From: Amphirosellinia nigrospora
Lineage: Eukaryota; Ascomycota; Sordariomycetes; Xylariales; Xylariaceae
Length of the DNA: 64,000 nt
Direction of reading: 5' to 3'
NCBI GenBank assembly: GCA_004123355.1
Contig: SCHM01000001.1
Coordinates: 8,318,193 to 8,382,192 of the forward strand
Below, piece after piece: positions 23,311-35,440 of this stretch (positions are counted from its first letter, which is position 1; the number at the start of each line of letters is the position of its first letter). The notes below the pieces were generated by a model. The model was not told the DNA's origin. It saw only the letters and a program-made list of their open reading frames with translations, and searched no databases. The position numbers and the translations under genes were made by a program.

Positions 23311-24354
23311 ATGGCTAAAACATATCGAGATGTTGATCCGGGAGACTTCCCACAACCCTGGCAGCAACCTTCTTTCGAGGATTTATTGGCTTGCTTGAAG
23401 GAACTTCATAATGAACCCCGGGTTTGGGCCCCGACAATAGCTTCCGGGAAGACGATTCAGGAGAAGCAAGAGAATACGCCCCGCTACCGTCGTGCTGTAA
23501 TCTCGTACCTCGCTAGTATTGTAAGCAATGCTCTTCGGTGGTTAAACGACGAGCAGAGGGAAGTCATCTGGGACAAGGCAAGTCGCTGTCTTTCGCAGCG
23601 ATGTGGAAGGGCAGGGATGGGTGAGATTATTCGAAGGTGGCCGTTCCAGAACAGGCAGGCTCCTTTTGAAGTGGTTGTGCGGGAGCCTCCCATCACAGGC
23701 GATTCCTTGGGGCATAAAACATGGGGCTCTTCGTTCCTCATGGCACAACTTCTAGACAGCCTGAAGTCAGGGTCCTTATCCCATCTCTTAGCCTCTTCTC
23801 ATCGGGAATCTTTGAGTGTGTTAGAGCTTGGCTCAGGAACGGGTCTCTTGGGTATTGCTACGGCCGCCATGTGGGAAGTAGAAGTCATTCTCAGCGATCT
23901 CCCTGATATAATGCCAAATCTGGACCATAATATTGAACAAAACCGAGATATAGTCGAACGGCTTGGCGGTAAATTGAGTTCGGGTACCTTAGTTTGGGGC
24001 TCTCAGCAGAAAAGTGTGAATGATGCACGATTCGCTCATGCGAACCAGTTCCATGTGAGTGCCAGTAATACAATGTAGCAGAGTTTATAAACTGACGTAA
24101 TCTAGATCATCATAGCAGCTGATGGCATCTACGACGATGACCACCCGGAGCTTTTATCCTCAGCTATTCATGAAAATTTACTTGATAGTGCAGAGTCGAG
24201 AGCTGTCGTCATGGTGCCTCTGAGAGATCAAGTCACGAAGAGGTTGATTGAAAAGTTTCAGTCAAACATGAAGAGTGGCGCCTTACCTTTGGTCATCCTC
24301 GAGGAGCATGTCCTTACAGGGCAAGACGACTGGGTGATGATGGTGATTCACTAG
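23311..24354 (+). CDS. Class I SAM-dependent protein-lysine methyltransferase, EFM2/FAM86-like
   Basis: Two exons, 23311-24054 and 24106-24354, with a 51-nt intron (GTGAGT...TCTAG), give 330 residues in a clean frame. Motif I for S-adenosylmethionine binding is VLELGSGTGLLGI at about aa 170. The acidic post-I segment is LSDLPDIMPNLDHNI. The intron falls just before IIIAADGIYDDDHPELL, which holds the motif IV D-x-x-Y-D-D block typical of methyltransferase family 16. The N-terminal helical domain (ISYLASIVSNALRWLNDEQ) is the extension found in the yeast Efm2 / S. pombe Rrg1 / FAM86 subgroup. That subgroup methylates lysines on translation elongation factor 2. Substrate assignment is by family only. 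The product is soluble with no targeting signal. Confidence 0.85.
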
Positions 24355-25424
24355 AGGTTGAGTGCTGGTGGGCTATTTTTGGAAGGGCACCGGCGTCATA
24401 AATAGGTCGAGTTATTTAGCTTGCCCGGCGTTAACAGTTGGTTGGTCCTTCTCTGATGGCTCCCTTGACAAGGCCCTGGGAGACCTTTACGAACCAGGAC
24501 TAGGGCAAGTACAATGCGTGAGGTAGTCGTTGGATAGGCGTACGAGATACACAGTATATAGCTGGCTTCTTCTGTGTAGGTGGTTGCTTACATCCTGATT
24601 ATAATACGACAACTATTATCCCTATAATCCTCTTTCCATAATAAACCGCTGACTTCAAGAAGCAGGCGGGTCTGTAGTTTACTATTCCTCCCCATAATGC
24701 AACCTCGCCTGTAGCCCTTTATTTATCGTCGAATTTGAGGGCTCCTGGAACTATACAAGGCTACATCAACTAATATACCCTTTTTCTCTTTCCCTGCATG
24801 TCCCGGACTTCGATAGAAGGGGCTGGAGGTTGTCGGCCATCCAGGAATCTGGTGGCTTGTGGCGCCATGACTCGGAACTTCTGTGGCTCGTCCGTAGGCA
24901 TCAACGCAGGATACTGCCTTCCTTGTATGGATTCCTCTGACCGCATATCCAAGTCTGAAGGTTTTCGGAACAGTTGAAAGTACCTCCCGAACCCAGTTTT
25001 ATGCTCTGTCTATGCGTAAACGTGTGGTATCCGAGTGCGAATATAGGACGGTATATGGCGTAAGATATATATAATATCTATAATAAACCCGAGAACTTTC
25101 AAATTTACTGGGGAAACTTTCCAGTCATCAATATCTAGTGATCATCATAAGTCTATAGCAATCCAGCTACTGGCAACCTATCTTGACCCAGGCTCACTCT
25201 GGAATATAATCCCATCCGATAGTTGAGCCCTGATCAGTTCTACAACTATCCACAACCCCCATCCATCTAACAGAGCGACAATCGAGCTTAGTACTTCGCT
25301 CTATATTTCTTCTTTCAACATAGATCAACTCGCGATACCCTTTGCCAACGGAAGTTAGACGGAAAGTCAGGACCCGCTTCATCAACAACAACAACAACAG
25401 CGTAGAGCCGCAGTGACCGCTAAT
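24355..25424. other. Intergenic region with CA-rich leader
   Basis: About 1.07 kb with AT-rich patches (25060-25110) and no supportable gene. It ends in an (AAC)n run at about 25383-25398 immediately upstream of the next ATG, typical of fungal 5' leaders. Confidence 0.5.
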
Positions 25425-25949
25425 ATGCGAAACTCTCACGGGCCTTACTACCCTCCAAGGCCCATTGCATTCGCTCCTGCCTCCAGGCTCAAACCCCAGA
25501 GATCGCCACCCATTCTTGATCTGGATGGCGATTCCACCGCCTTGCCTGCCATAGACTATGAGCCGCGGGCCTCATCACCCCTACCGCATCCTCACCCCAT
25601 CTCGATGCGCCCATATGAGCCCGCCAACTCATATTTTATATACTACCTCGGGCATCTCCCGGAGCCCGACGAGTTGGTCCGGCAGCCCGTTGTAGACGAG
25701 AAGGCGGCGCCCTGGGGCCAGTATAGGGAGTGTATCCCAACCCCGATGACCTTTGCCGACTACCGGTATTCATTCGTCATTGAGCCTCCTATCGTTTTGG
25801 AACAGGACGAGTGACGATATGACAAATCGCTGAAGGATCGATTCACGCTCCAATTCGACCATACTCGAAGGGAGCCGGCTCGGGATATTCCGAATCTCGC
25901 CCTCGAGACGCCATCACCGCCACCTCCAAGTTACTACGTTAACCGTTAG
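25425..25949 (+). CDS. Proline-rich hypothetical protein interrupted by one in-frame TGA
   Basis: An ATG at 25425 opens 129 codons rich in Pro, Tyr and acidic residues (RNSHGPYYPPRPIAFAP, then FIYYLGHLPEPDELV) and stops at TGA 25812-25814. The same frame continues without another stop for 44 codons (RYDKSLKDRFTLQFDHTRRE, ending PPPPSYYVNR) to TAG 25947-25949, with the same composition and codon style. A single G-to-A change of TGG (Trp) would explain the TGA; programmed read-through is the alternative. No family recognised. No signal peptide or membrane helix. Confidence 0.5.
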
Positions 25950-27746
25950 TTTCGGTTATCACCGTGCTTGGGAGAGTTGGGCCTACAAAAACCATCGACC
26001 GACGGTTTTGGGGTACCAGGACCTTCGTGTGAGTGACCCATAGAGTACAGCATGGCAACTATTGTTGCGCAAGGGTCCTGATGCCACTCATGGGCTATTC
26101 ATAGCTATATACACAGACCTGAGTCCCTTTATCCTGGAGAGGCAGTACTAACGGTCTACAAAGGCGGCGAGAGTATTGCCAAGCGGCGTGCCTAACATGG
26201 GGATGGGATGTCAGCGCTTGGGAGTTTGAAGTAAGCAAACCTGGTGTTGTTTGGTTTTCATCCATGCTTCGATGTTGAATTAACTGTCATTGGTAGTTAA
26301 CCGAACCCAGCGGAAACGAGTAGGCATGGTACTCGCAAAAGACTTTACATATACTATTTAGGGATGTGCCATATCGCACGAACAAGCCACAGTCACTAGC
26401 CACAGGACCACGAGCCGCACAGACACATCCGACCCCTCCTTGAGGGCCGAGACATCTTGGAGACACTAAAGGGGTATTGGTCATGGTCAATATAGCCTTG
26501 AGGAGCCTAAGACAGGAGGTCTGGAGGCACTCAAATTTTGTCTACGGGCGAGGTTAAATTACAGTCGGAATTAGGGAACTAGAAACCCTATAAACCACGG
26601 GGAGACTTTAAGCTGAATAGAACATTGAGTTCCAAGCCCCTAAGCACAAAGTCCTGTCACATCAACTGTATACCTAGGTTGATAGGTTCTGGGTTGGAAC
26701 CCTTGCTGTCCACAATGTTATAAGAAGAGGGGAAACGGGAGATGAGTCTAGTGCCGACAGAATTGAATGTATGCTCTATTGTCTTTCCACTTAACGTCCT
26801 ACCCGCACAGCTGGGTTAAAGGACATTGCAAAGCGTGCAATGTATCCTGCTTGATTATTATAGAATCAATACCAGACCGACGAACTGCCAGTTGTGTAGA
26901 GATAAAGACAAGTGGTTGTCGATAAACTAAATACAGAAGTTGGGTGCATTTCATAAACACGACATACCAATTAAACCAATGAAATTAAATAAGTAGACAA
27001 ATTATCGTGAATTGCCTTATAGTGTGTTGGGTACAGTGAGGCTAAACCGCTCAAAACGTAAGTGAATATTGCGACGCGCCCATAAGAGCACACGGTGCGT
27101 CTGATCTACATCAGCTTGGATATCAGCTTGGATATCGGCAAATGTAGCCATGCATCCTGAAGAACCCACAACCCTGTACACAACTCTGTACAAAGTTTCC
27201 GCACGGGCCGTCTTCGATCTGATGATGTGGACGTATGCCGGTACGTATGCCGGTACCCGGGGTCCCACACTTTCTCCATCGGCACGAGCCGAACACTGCT
27301 TGTGCAGCGCATCGCGCATCAGCGCCTAACGTACGCCCGTGACGAACTAGATTTTCATATCGTTACTCGTAAAATTGGGGCCCAAACCCCAGAAACCCAG
27401 AAGCCCAAAAATAAATAAATAAAACAACATAAAATAAAATCCAAACAGGGATACCGTTTCGTTCCTTCTATTCTTTGTGTTAAGCTCTCAACAAAAACTC
27501 CCAACACGCCCGGAGCGCCCGCTGATTGATTAGGACAGGGGGTATCATCATAAAGAACAAAAGAAATCTTTGACCAAGTTTTTGAGGGGGTTGGCTACGC
27601 GCCTGATTCGTTTTCGTAAAAGATTTTGGTCCACATTTGGCTCTAGATCAACGAAAATGAACGCGATTTGACCACCCTCCAGAGTATTACGCGAATTCTT
27701 AACGGTAATTTGGATGTCGTGGTGTATACTGTGTGATGTGCGTCTG
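25950..27746. other. Intergenic stretch with short tandem duplications
   Basis: About 1.8 kb with no supportable gene. Two small tandem duplications occur: a 12-base unit starting ATCAGCTTGG at about 27109-27132 and CGTATGCCGGTA twice at about 27232-27255. AT-rich sequence surrounds 26930-27010 and 27400-27450. Confidence 0.5.
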
Positions 27747-30134
27747 CTACACGGCGATGCTCATGTTTTTGCGCGAATCGACCTCTTCTACATGAAGCCC
27801 GAAAACAAGCTTGAATAGGTCTCGTAGGAAGCTGTGCTGATTAGATCGATGCGTCATGAAAACTACGCTCTTGGCCATGTCCGTAGCCGACACACGCTTC
27901 CCACGTGACGGTAGGGATGATGCTTGTCGGAAAGAGGAATCCATCATCACCAGATTCTTGTAATTTTGAAGGAGTGTTGCGTGCCATGTCAACGAGCCAA
28001 AGGAACCTGCCGGCAAAGACTTGACGAAATTCTGCAGTGAGAGTGCGTTGCCGTGGCTGTCGGATGTGCCGTCGCGTGAAAAGCCTACGTTCATCGCAGC
28101 CTTCAAAATGAGCGCCTTGATTCGCGTGATATGGACGTCTTCGCCTGCTGCTGTAGTTGTGGCTGTGCTGGAGGACCGTTGGCTACTTTGGGAGTAGCTT
28201 GAGAGGCTCGAAGCGTTGCTCGACCACCGTCCACCTCTATTGCTATCTGTTCCGAGAACAAGGATATTGGGTGCTTGAGGCGATTGGCTTTCCGGTGAGA
28301 TGGGCGTGTCTTCAAACTCGGTAACCGGCGTTTCAGGTACCGGGGGTGGTTTTCGGGGCCTCTCTGTGGAATCCCGCTTTTGGTTGTCTCGCTTGCTGCG
28401 GGTTGACTGCCTACTTGCGCGGCCATCTACGTCTATCTCCCGATTATACGAGAAAAAGTTTGGTTGGCTGGGCCGCGGCGTGCCTCTGTCTGGCCGTATT
28501 TGGGTCACCCTTCCCTAAAGATGTCGCAAAGCTCCCAGCAAGCTTGCACAGCTGAGCCAAGCAATTCCTCGTCTGGCTCTTTTCCATCCCTCTTATTTTG
28601 ACGAAGGCTAAAGAGCATCTCTGCCAAGGACCAACAGGCTCGAAGGAGTGAATTTGTCTCCTCTGCCAATTCTCCACGCTGCTTCATTAATCGGTGACAT
28701 ATAGTGATATAAAAGTCCAAGGTTCTCTCTCTGAAAGCTTCTGGAAGATTACGGTTATCCTGTGCGCTATATAGACTAATTGGAGTTAGCGTTGAGAGTA
28801 AGTCGAACGACGCGAGACTCACTGGTTGTTGAGTTCGAAGCTGACTCGTAATACGGAATCAGCCATTTCGTCGTGACGTGTTCGGACGTCGAAAAGTGCC
28901 TGACAAAAATCCCTACAGAGATCCAGATTCAATTTCACGTTAAACGACTCATCGGTTTCGTCTCTATTGTCGTAGAGACGTTGGCAAAGCTTCCAACAGC
29001 ACTTCCAGGCCTTGTCATATCCATCAGGGGTACCTGATCTACTAAAAACTCTTTCTCGATGGTGAGTGCTTAGGCTCGCCAGTGTATTGCATAATACCCA
29101 GCATTCCTTCAAAGCTGATTGTAAAGATTGGATCTCTGTTTCTGTTTCCGTTTCCGGCTGCACTTCTTCTCGGACTGGGTTGAGTAGTCATCATCATCAT
29201 AGCTTTCCCCATCTGGCTCAGCGTCCGTTTCGGGCTCCTTGGTCTCAGGGATGACTAGATGCATTAGCAATTACGTGGGCGACTGGAGGCGACGGCCCTT
29301 ACGCTCTAGACTGCTCGCGCTACTGGATCGTAGTCTTGCGGAGTCGCTCAGTACTTCCTGAAGGTTCTGGGCTCTAGGTGTTGCGCTGTCAAGGCTGTAC
29401 CGCGCAGGTTTAATGTCCGTCGATAAAGGTGGCGGTGTTGGTAGTCCCATCGACTTAGCCTGCATGATTAGCTGAAAGTCTGGATTAGGAATGCCAATAG
29501 TACCTTAGAAGCCCGATCATTGGGGGATGCGAGGGCCATTTCATCAGCTCCCGGTGATTTTTCAGATGCCGGTCTCTGAGCGGACTCTGATTGTTTTGAA
29601 GGGGTGTCAGACGCAGCCTATGACGGTGAGTATGTCTGCCACTTTTGCGTGATGTGAGCCTACGAACCCAATTCAGAAAACTCTCGGGAGCGTGTATGAC
29701 TGATACTGCTTCTTCATTCGTCGTTTGTCGAAGTCGATCGGGTATACTAGTCCGCAGCTTCAATAGCTATCAACATTAGTGACTACCACCACTACTATTC
29801 TAGATGCCACCAACCTGTTGATGCGGCTCGGGATTGGCAGCACTTGAGATTGATTGGGCTTCATCAGATGCCTCGTCTTCAATTTCCGTCGCCTCTGTTC
29901 CGACCGATGTAACTGGTGAAGGGCCGACTATGTCGCTGGGACTCAAGAGTTGATACGGGGCGGGTGACGATCGAGCAGCGGCAGCCGAAGACGGTCGCAG
30001 TACGCTGGGTTCTGTAGAACCTGAAGACCTGAGCTAATTAGCTATACATTTGCTACAAGGGGTCTCGGCTTCTAGATACCTACCTTGGGCGAAAGGAAGG
30101 CTGTGGGCTGGCGAGTTGGGCGAGGAGTAGACAT
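27747..30134 (-). CDS. Conserved fungal protein of unknown function (possibly DUF7624 family; four frame breaks)
   Basis: Exons 30134-30080, 30020-29815, 29766-29303, 29254-28823 and 28766-27747. They give 726 residues once four single-base losses are allowed (near 29618, 29503, 29175 and 28506). The N-terminal third is low-complexity Ser/Pro (PRPTRQPTAFLSPK, then GLPTPPPLSTDIKPARYSL). The conserved core is a repeat-like all-helical domain rich in Trp and Cys: SALKECWVLCNTLASLS, WKCCWKLCQRLYDNRDE, LDLCRDFCQALFDVR, LDFYITICHRLMKQR, LLRACWSLAEMLFSLRQN and AVQACWELCDIF. After it comes IRPDRGTPRPSQ, and the C-terminus has VVFMTHRSNQHSFLRDLF. I recall this architecture in uncharacterised Pezizomycotina proteins, but the DUF number is from memory. 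The break at 28506 turns a conserved Trp codon into a stop. No targeting signals. Confidence 0.75.
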
Positions 30135-31900
30135 ATCGGAATGGGACGAGAAGCTAGATTTATACTGCCGGTTGATGACCTCAGTGGGCCTTCGAGAGCC
30201 ATGGCTGGCTGATGGCCGAGGTCGTGTCGCAGCCACCACCAGACCGGTCAACACTATTGACGGGGTGTGTAAACAGGAGTCGAAAGCGGGCTGAATCGCG
30301 TCCTTGAGCGCCACGTAGAAGCAACGGGGGTGATGTTCGGCGCACTAATTGTTTGCTGGACGTTAGTCGTCCCGAGACTGTGGTATTGGCCACGGGCCGA
30401 CACGTCCTTCCTCTCCTAGGTGTCTGTAAGGGATTGAAGAGAAAGGCGGTATGTTCTTCGGCTTGGCAACAGGACAAACAAACAAAACGGCAGAATCAAT
30501 TACCGAGGCGGAGACTAGCAAGATGCACCGAGGAATATGGATGTTGGAAGTTCTAATCGAGGAGGGGCAGAAGGAGATGCGCTTTGCGCTCGCAGTTCAA
30601 CCATGATCAGGTTCCAGGGGAGGTCCACCGCAGAAGGTCGTAACCCAAATTGGTTACTGTCGAGCTCCACGGACCCAAAGCTCGGATGCTTAGGGTCAAT
30701 CAAGCTAGCAGGGCTGAAGATCCTTCAAACGTGGTACAAGTTTATACTCACTTCCATTCGCTACGGTACATACCTACTCTATAAGCCATCATGGATGTTG
30801 TAGAGTACGATAGCACAAGAAAGGACTAGGTCAGGCGTGGCGCGAGACAGAAAAAACTGAAGAAGCGCGAGAGTGTGCTATAGTAGCGTGATGCACAGCA
30901 TACGCTACGAAGAAAACGGGCAGAAAGAAGGGCGAGTGAGTGTCTTGGTCTGCAGGATCCCTCCACTTGTGGCCTAAATATGGGGTTGCACGGAGGCTCT
31001 TCGACGATATCGCTTACGGCCGGGGAGAATGACGAGTGGAAGATCGGAACTCTTGGGCATAATTGGGCTAGCATACTCGTTGGCTTCGTTATGCTGACGG
31101 GCAACGACGGCACGTCTGGGACTGCAGATGCAGATGCAGATGCAGACGCGAGTGAGTAATCATGTAGGTATGTACTGTAGTTTGCTTCGCAACTGAACCA
31201 GTCGCAGCCTGTAACTATGCGTCGACCAGTAAGAAATGGCCAAGCGGAAAGTCTGGGCGAGATATGAGGGTCGCTGGCGAGGGTCTGATGGCCCACGCCT
31301 GTCCGTGGGTGGTCCGCACGGCGCATTGGCACACAGACCCTCGGCGCTTAACAGCATGTGGGCCGCATTATCTGACGAGTAAGAGGAAAGTGCATCTTTC
31401 CATCACTCATCACCCGCCCACATATACACACTACATTCCTACTTACTTACCCTTACCTCTAAGTAGGTACCTACGGTAGGTATAGTAATAGGCATATGAG
31501 AAGATTATGGAGGGGAGGAGGGTAACCTACTCATCCTAGGACAATTCTAGTGCTTTTGTGCGCATATGTATTACCTAAAGCATGAGGCAAGTAGCAAGAA
31601 GAGATCCGAAGGGCGTTAACCGCCGCATGTATGACTTCAGCCTTCACCTGATTCCCGCCATGATGATGCAGGCGTTCGCCGCTTTTGGGTTGGTTTTGCG
31701 ATGCCACTGAGACTAGTCCACAGGTTTCCGCCATCGAGGCGCGGCAGGCGTAGAAGCTGAGACTCCTTGTCTTTCATCTATGCATCGTATGTGGCCGGCA
31801 AGGTGGAATGCGCTGTCGATTGTAATTTGCTTGGATGCCGATTTAAGCAGCGGAACAGTGGAATTGTACGCCGGCTGAGTTATCGATTTCTGGCTGTAGT
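30135..31900. other. Intergenic region, mixed
   Basis: Promoter side of the gene at 27747-30134 plus unassigned DNA. It contains a (GCAGAT)n run at about 31120-31146 and a TACCT/AGGTA-rich cluster at 31440-31480. Open frames such as 30826-31332 minus and 30181-30477 minus overlap others and show no motif. Confidence 0.45.
31120..31146. repeat. (GCAGAT)n hexanucleotide repeat
   Basis: Four to five tandem copies of GCAGAT in non-coding DNA. Confidence 0.9.
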
Positions 31901-32760
31901 ACTGTGGTGTCGCTCCAATCCTTCCTCTTAATGTCGAGGATCGGTGATATTGCCCAATGGAGGTAGACATTACCTGCCGTCGCTTGTAGTGTAGTGTATT
32001 AGTAGGGCATACTATGTAAGTAATACCTCACAAGCGGACCTCGCCAGCGGAATCCGCTCTGGTGGATACCCCCGTCCGTCCGTTCTGTGACTGTCGGGCA
32101 GTTCTTCCTTAGGTGTTGTTGGTCGCGTCCCGAAGATCTGGTCCGGCTTCTTATTAGGACTAGAGGGCCACTTTGGCGGGTCATTACGAAACAAACACCA
32201 TTTTATTTGGCCCGCACCCACCTCCGATATTCTCATCACCTTATTGTTGGCACCAACGTGATCTGCACCATCCTTCTAGTTCTTACTCTTTGCCCAGGGA
32301 AGAAGCATCGTGCGTTGTCAGCAGGCTAAAGTCAAACCCCATTTCATTCCCCAGTTTTGGTGTAGAAACTTCTTGTCTTCCCCGAGATGTTGGGGGCCAA
32401 GCCGAAAAGGTGGGATTATACCAACCAGCTTGAACACGACATATTTATTACCCAGTCCTGCCGGCAAGCCTGCCTAGATGGTCAAACTATTATCTCTTGT
32501 GAGACCATAGGAAGTGGTCGCGTGTTCCGCCTTTTCTCGGGGACTAACAATTTAATCGACCTCAAAACAAAAGATGGGACCTCCCCGCCAGTTTGAGTGA
32601 TAACCCTTGACCCATGACAGTTATTCTTGGATGGAATGTCTCGGTATTTCATTGGCTGAAGAATACTTGCGGGATTGGAACATCTGGCTCTGGGTCTAGC
32701 GCTCACCCAACTAACGGGACGCCAAAAATGTTAGGTCTTGCAAGTGGAGGTGGATTCGAT
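31900..32760 (-). mobile_element. Probable degraded LTR-retroelement remnant
   Basis: Read on the minus strand, a segment ending ...CCTAACA is followed by TTTTTGGCGTCCCG, which resembles the junction of a 5' LTR and the primer-binding site of gypsy-like elements. The downstream 0.8 kb has gag-like, broken open-frame content. No intact protein domain is recognised and the outer LTR boundary is not defined. It appears old and broken many times. Confidence 0.3.
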
Positions 32761-34889
32761 AATTCGGAATGTTGAATAATAGACGTGGCACCATAGGCTT
32801 GTCATAATTTATGGCGTCGCCGTGGGCAATAAAGACCCAGCCTCGCGGTTTCGGTTATGTGGCGCGCCTTTCCAGAATATTTTTTTTTGTTGGGTTCCAT
32901 GCATAAGCCTCGACGCAATGATCCTCTAGGTCCGTAGCTAGTAAATCTCCGATATGTAGCAAAGTGACAAAACAAGAAGCTAGTTCGTTTGTACTTTTAC
33001 AGGCGGCTGGGTCACGTTTGAGCCACAATGTCTCGTGAGTGCGGAATTGTTGGTTCTAAATTGGGATAACCATGCCTCTGGTATTGACGCAAACTTTCTG
33101 AAGTCAGGCTACTACTTGGGTCAAAGAAATGGACCAGCGGTGAGGACAAAGCATGTGAATCGGGAATCTCAAAGACCGAAGTCGGGGACTAACGTCTAAC
33201 TACCCGATACGGGCCGATATCTAGCGCTGGGAACAAATCGCAATATCTATTTTAAATAATCAGCAGCGCCGGTCTACTATGGCAACTTTGAATTTGCACT
33301 TTCCTGGGGTACCCGTAGCCGTATGGTCTATATGCATGGGCCCTATTGATTACGGAACACACTCCATACAAACCAATAGAACTGACAGCCGAGCTGTAGG
33401 TTCACGCCATCACGTTACCAACCGTACATATGCAACTCAGCCCACGCCCTTATTACCAGGTAATCTTATTACCTGGGTCTCTAAACCGTGCAGGAATCTC
33501 GCTTACGCTGGCAGAGAGCACGAGATAGCTTGGCCTACGAGATCTCGCCACGCACCTCAACGACCGCTGTTATAAAAGGAGATAATCTTGTAAGTCAAAC
33601 CTACCTAATGCCATCAATACATTTTTTCGCATTTAGTGAAATGATCGACATTAAGGTGAAGCGCATCAGGCTGTGAACCTTCATACTTAGCAATGAACAG
33701 ATCCCTTTAAAGATAAATCGTGATACGCTCTCACGCCATCAGCGCTCATTTCGGCACGGCTTTGCCATAGATGAAGCTATTTCCCCCCCAACTAATATCC
33801 GCATTGCCCCGCGTACTACATACCATTACAAACCTCAACATCCTACTCAACATCAGTGATCCTCATGACGTCCTTAACAGTTGCTAGCCCGTTCTAAGGA
33901 CTTGTGTTCAGTGACTTGAAAAGAGACCAGACTATATTAATTGATTATATAGCCAAGAGTGCCATGAAGATGTAAACAACATATTTACCGACCTTACATA
34001 CTCCTATACCCTCGTAAACTTGTACCGTCGGAGCCTCATTTGTTTCAGATTTCCATACGGGCTTCGGTGAAGACTGAGACTCGTACGATTATATACGTAA
34101 GCCTGTAGTCTGAGCCTATGATTTCAATCTGTGACACCTTTTTCAAATCATTGGGCAGCCTTTGTTACTACTTAAGATGTCACGTCGAAACCGGTCTGGA
34201 AGCCTTTAAGTTTGAAACATACGATGCAGAAAAGCAAGTGACGGATCTCCTAGTTAGGTTGCCGCTTGTTCTTAGGCAAGTACTCAAGCCGAATACCTGC
34301 CCACCTATCGACCTTATATACGTGCTGTGACACGCTTGCTTGTACTGAATCAGCATGTGTACTCTAGACCCTCACCTAGGGGGTAATTTCGCCACTCGCC
34401 ACCCAGAGTTATAGATGGCCGATGGCCTCCAATCCTCTTATTGAGGTTGAGACATTTAGAAGAAATACAAGAGGCATTGTTCAATAGCCTCTTGTAGTAC
34501 AGAAACACCTCGAGGAGCCTGGGAAGGTCCTGGAGGCTCTCGAGCCTGTCTACAAGTAAGAGTCAGGCTACGTTGAAGCCAGATTTGGGGAACCGGATAA
34601 CCTATATACCAAAAGATATTATTAGGAAACTTTGTTCTAAGCACTTGAGCATAAGCCCCTGTCTCTAATGGGGAACCGTGTGATCAGAACTCGATGAAAT
34701 ATATGGAAACTTTTTCAAGACTCGTAGCTGTGTCTTAGATGAAGTGCGGAAAGCAAGCTGCGAGCCTAGAGTGTGCAACTGCCGCTCACATCACACAGTG
34801 AGTTCAAATAGCCGTTCTATATGTGGCTGTAGTTGAGTGTTGATTCTGATCTGTTCTACCACCATCCTTTGCTTAGCTAGCATAAGGCG
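32761..34889. other. Gene-free stretch
   Basis: About 2.1 kb without a supportable open frame. It may include LTR sequence of the retroelement remnant to its left. Composition is AT-biased in 33850-34130. Confidence 0.5.
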
Positions 34890-35121
34890 ACCCCTTCTCT
34901 GGTGGGGGTTTTTTTTCTTTTAAAAATAACACCCAACAAAGGAAACTTTGGTGTGGTCATATACGTAATGCTTGAGTTTTATGAAGTAGGTACGACTGAG
35001 TAAAAGGAAAGTTTTCTTGTCGATAAAAATCTTTTTGTCTTTTATTGTTTAAATAAGAAAAACTTTTACCCGACTTAAGAACCCCCTATTTTACTTATTA
35101 TATACCTAATTTAATAGGCGG
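34890..35121. other. AT-rich island
   Basis: A sharply delimited AT-rich block (long T and A runs, for example at 34911-34926 and 35020-35070) ends abruptly at a GC-rich coding-like block. Such steps are typical of inserted or mutated repeat DNA in ascomycetes. Confidence 0.6.
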
Positions 35122-35328
35122 AAGCATTTTATCGAGAAATCCCCTGGGGTGCACCAGCATATCGACGACCACGAGGACTTGGCCGACATCAAAGACCTCG
35201 CCGTTACTATCCCTGACGCCGCCCTCCTCGCCAAGATCCGTCGGTGGTTCTCCTGGGACCGGTTTTACCAGTCCTATAATTTTTTAAAAGATTATATGGA
35301 TGGGGAGGCGTCGGGCCCACGTGTCTAA
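35122..35328 (+). pseudogene. Coding-like fragment of unknown origin
   Basis: An open stretch of 68 codons has protein-like composition (FIEKSPGVHQHIDDHEDLAD, IPDAALLAKIRRWFSWDRFY) and ends at TAA 35326-35328. There is no ATG at its head; the frame is closed by TAA in the AT-rich island just upstream. It could be the last exon or remnant of an inserted gene. No family recognised. Confidence 0.3.
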
Positions 35329-35356
35329 GTATAACCTAGGTAGGTTATACTTAGAC
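35323..35356. repeat. 34-bp perfect palindrome
   Basis: GTCTAAGTATAACCTA is followed by GG and then its exact reverse complement TAGGTTATACTTAGAC. It sits at the 3' end of the coding-like fragment and contains the CCTAGG core that is scattered elsewhere in the window. It could fold as a 16-bp hairpin, act as a terminator-like structure, or be a collapsed inverted repeat. Confidence 0.9.
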
Positions 35357-35440
35357 TCACTATATAGGGCTTTTTTTTATCAACAGGTGCCGTTAGCGCA
35401 GCAAGCCGGTGATTCGGGGCTACAGCCATCTTCGTCGCAA

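Noticed and set aside
24770-24952. 60-codon minus-strand open frame downstream of the methyltransferase
   Set aside because: Short, with no motif and no splice context; probably chance.
29472-29503. 32-nt intron (GTACTA...TTTCAG) in the gene at 27747-30134
   Set aside because: Too short for the 48-62 nt norm seen here. A single missing G gives a continuous conserved-looking reading across it.
35353-35371. T7-promoter-like GACTCACTATA followed by TAGGG
   Set aside because: Only 11 bases match and the TAATAC part is absent. It overlaps the end of the palindrome, so vector contamination is not supported.
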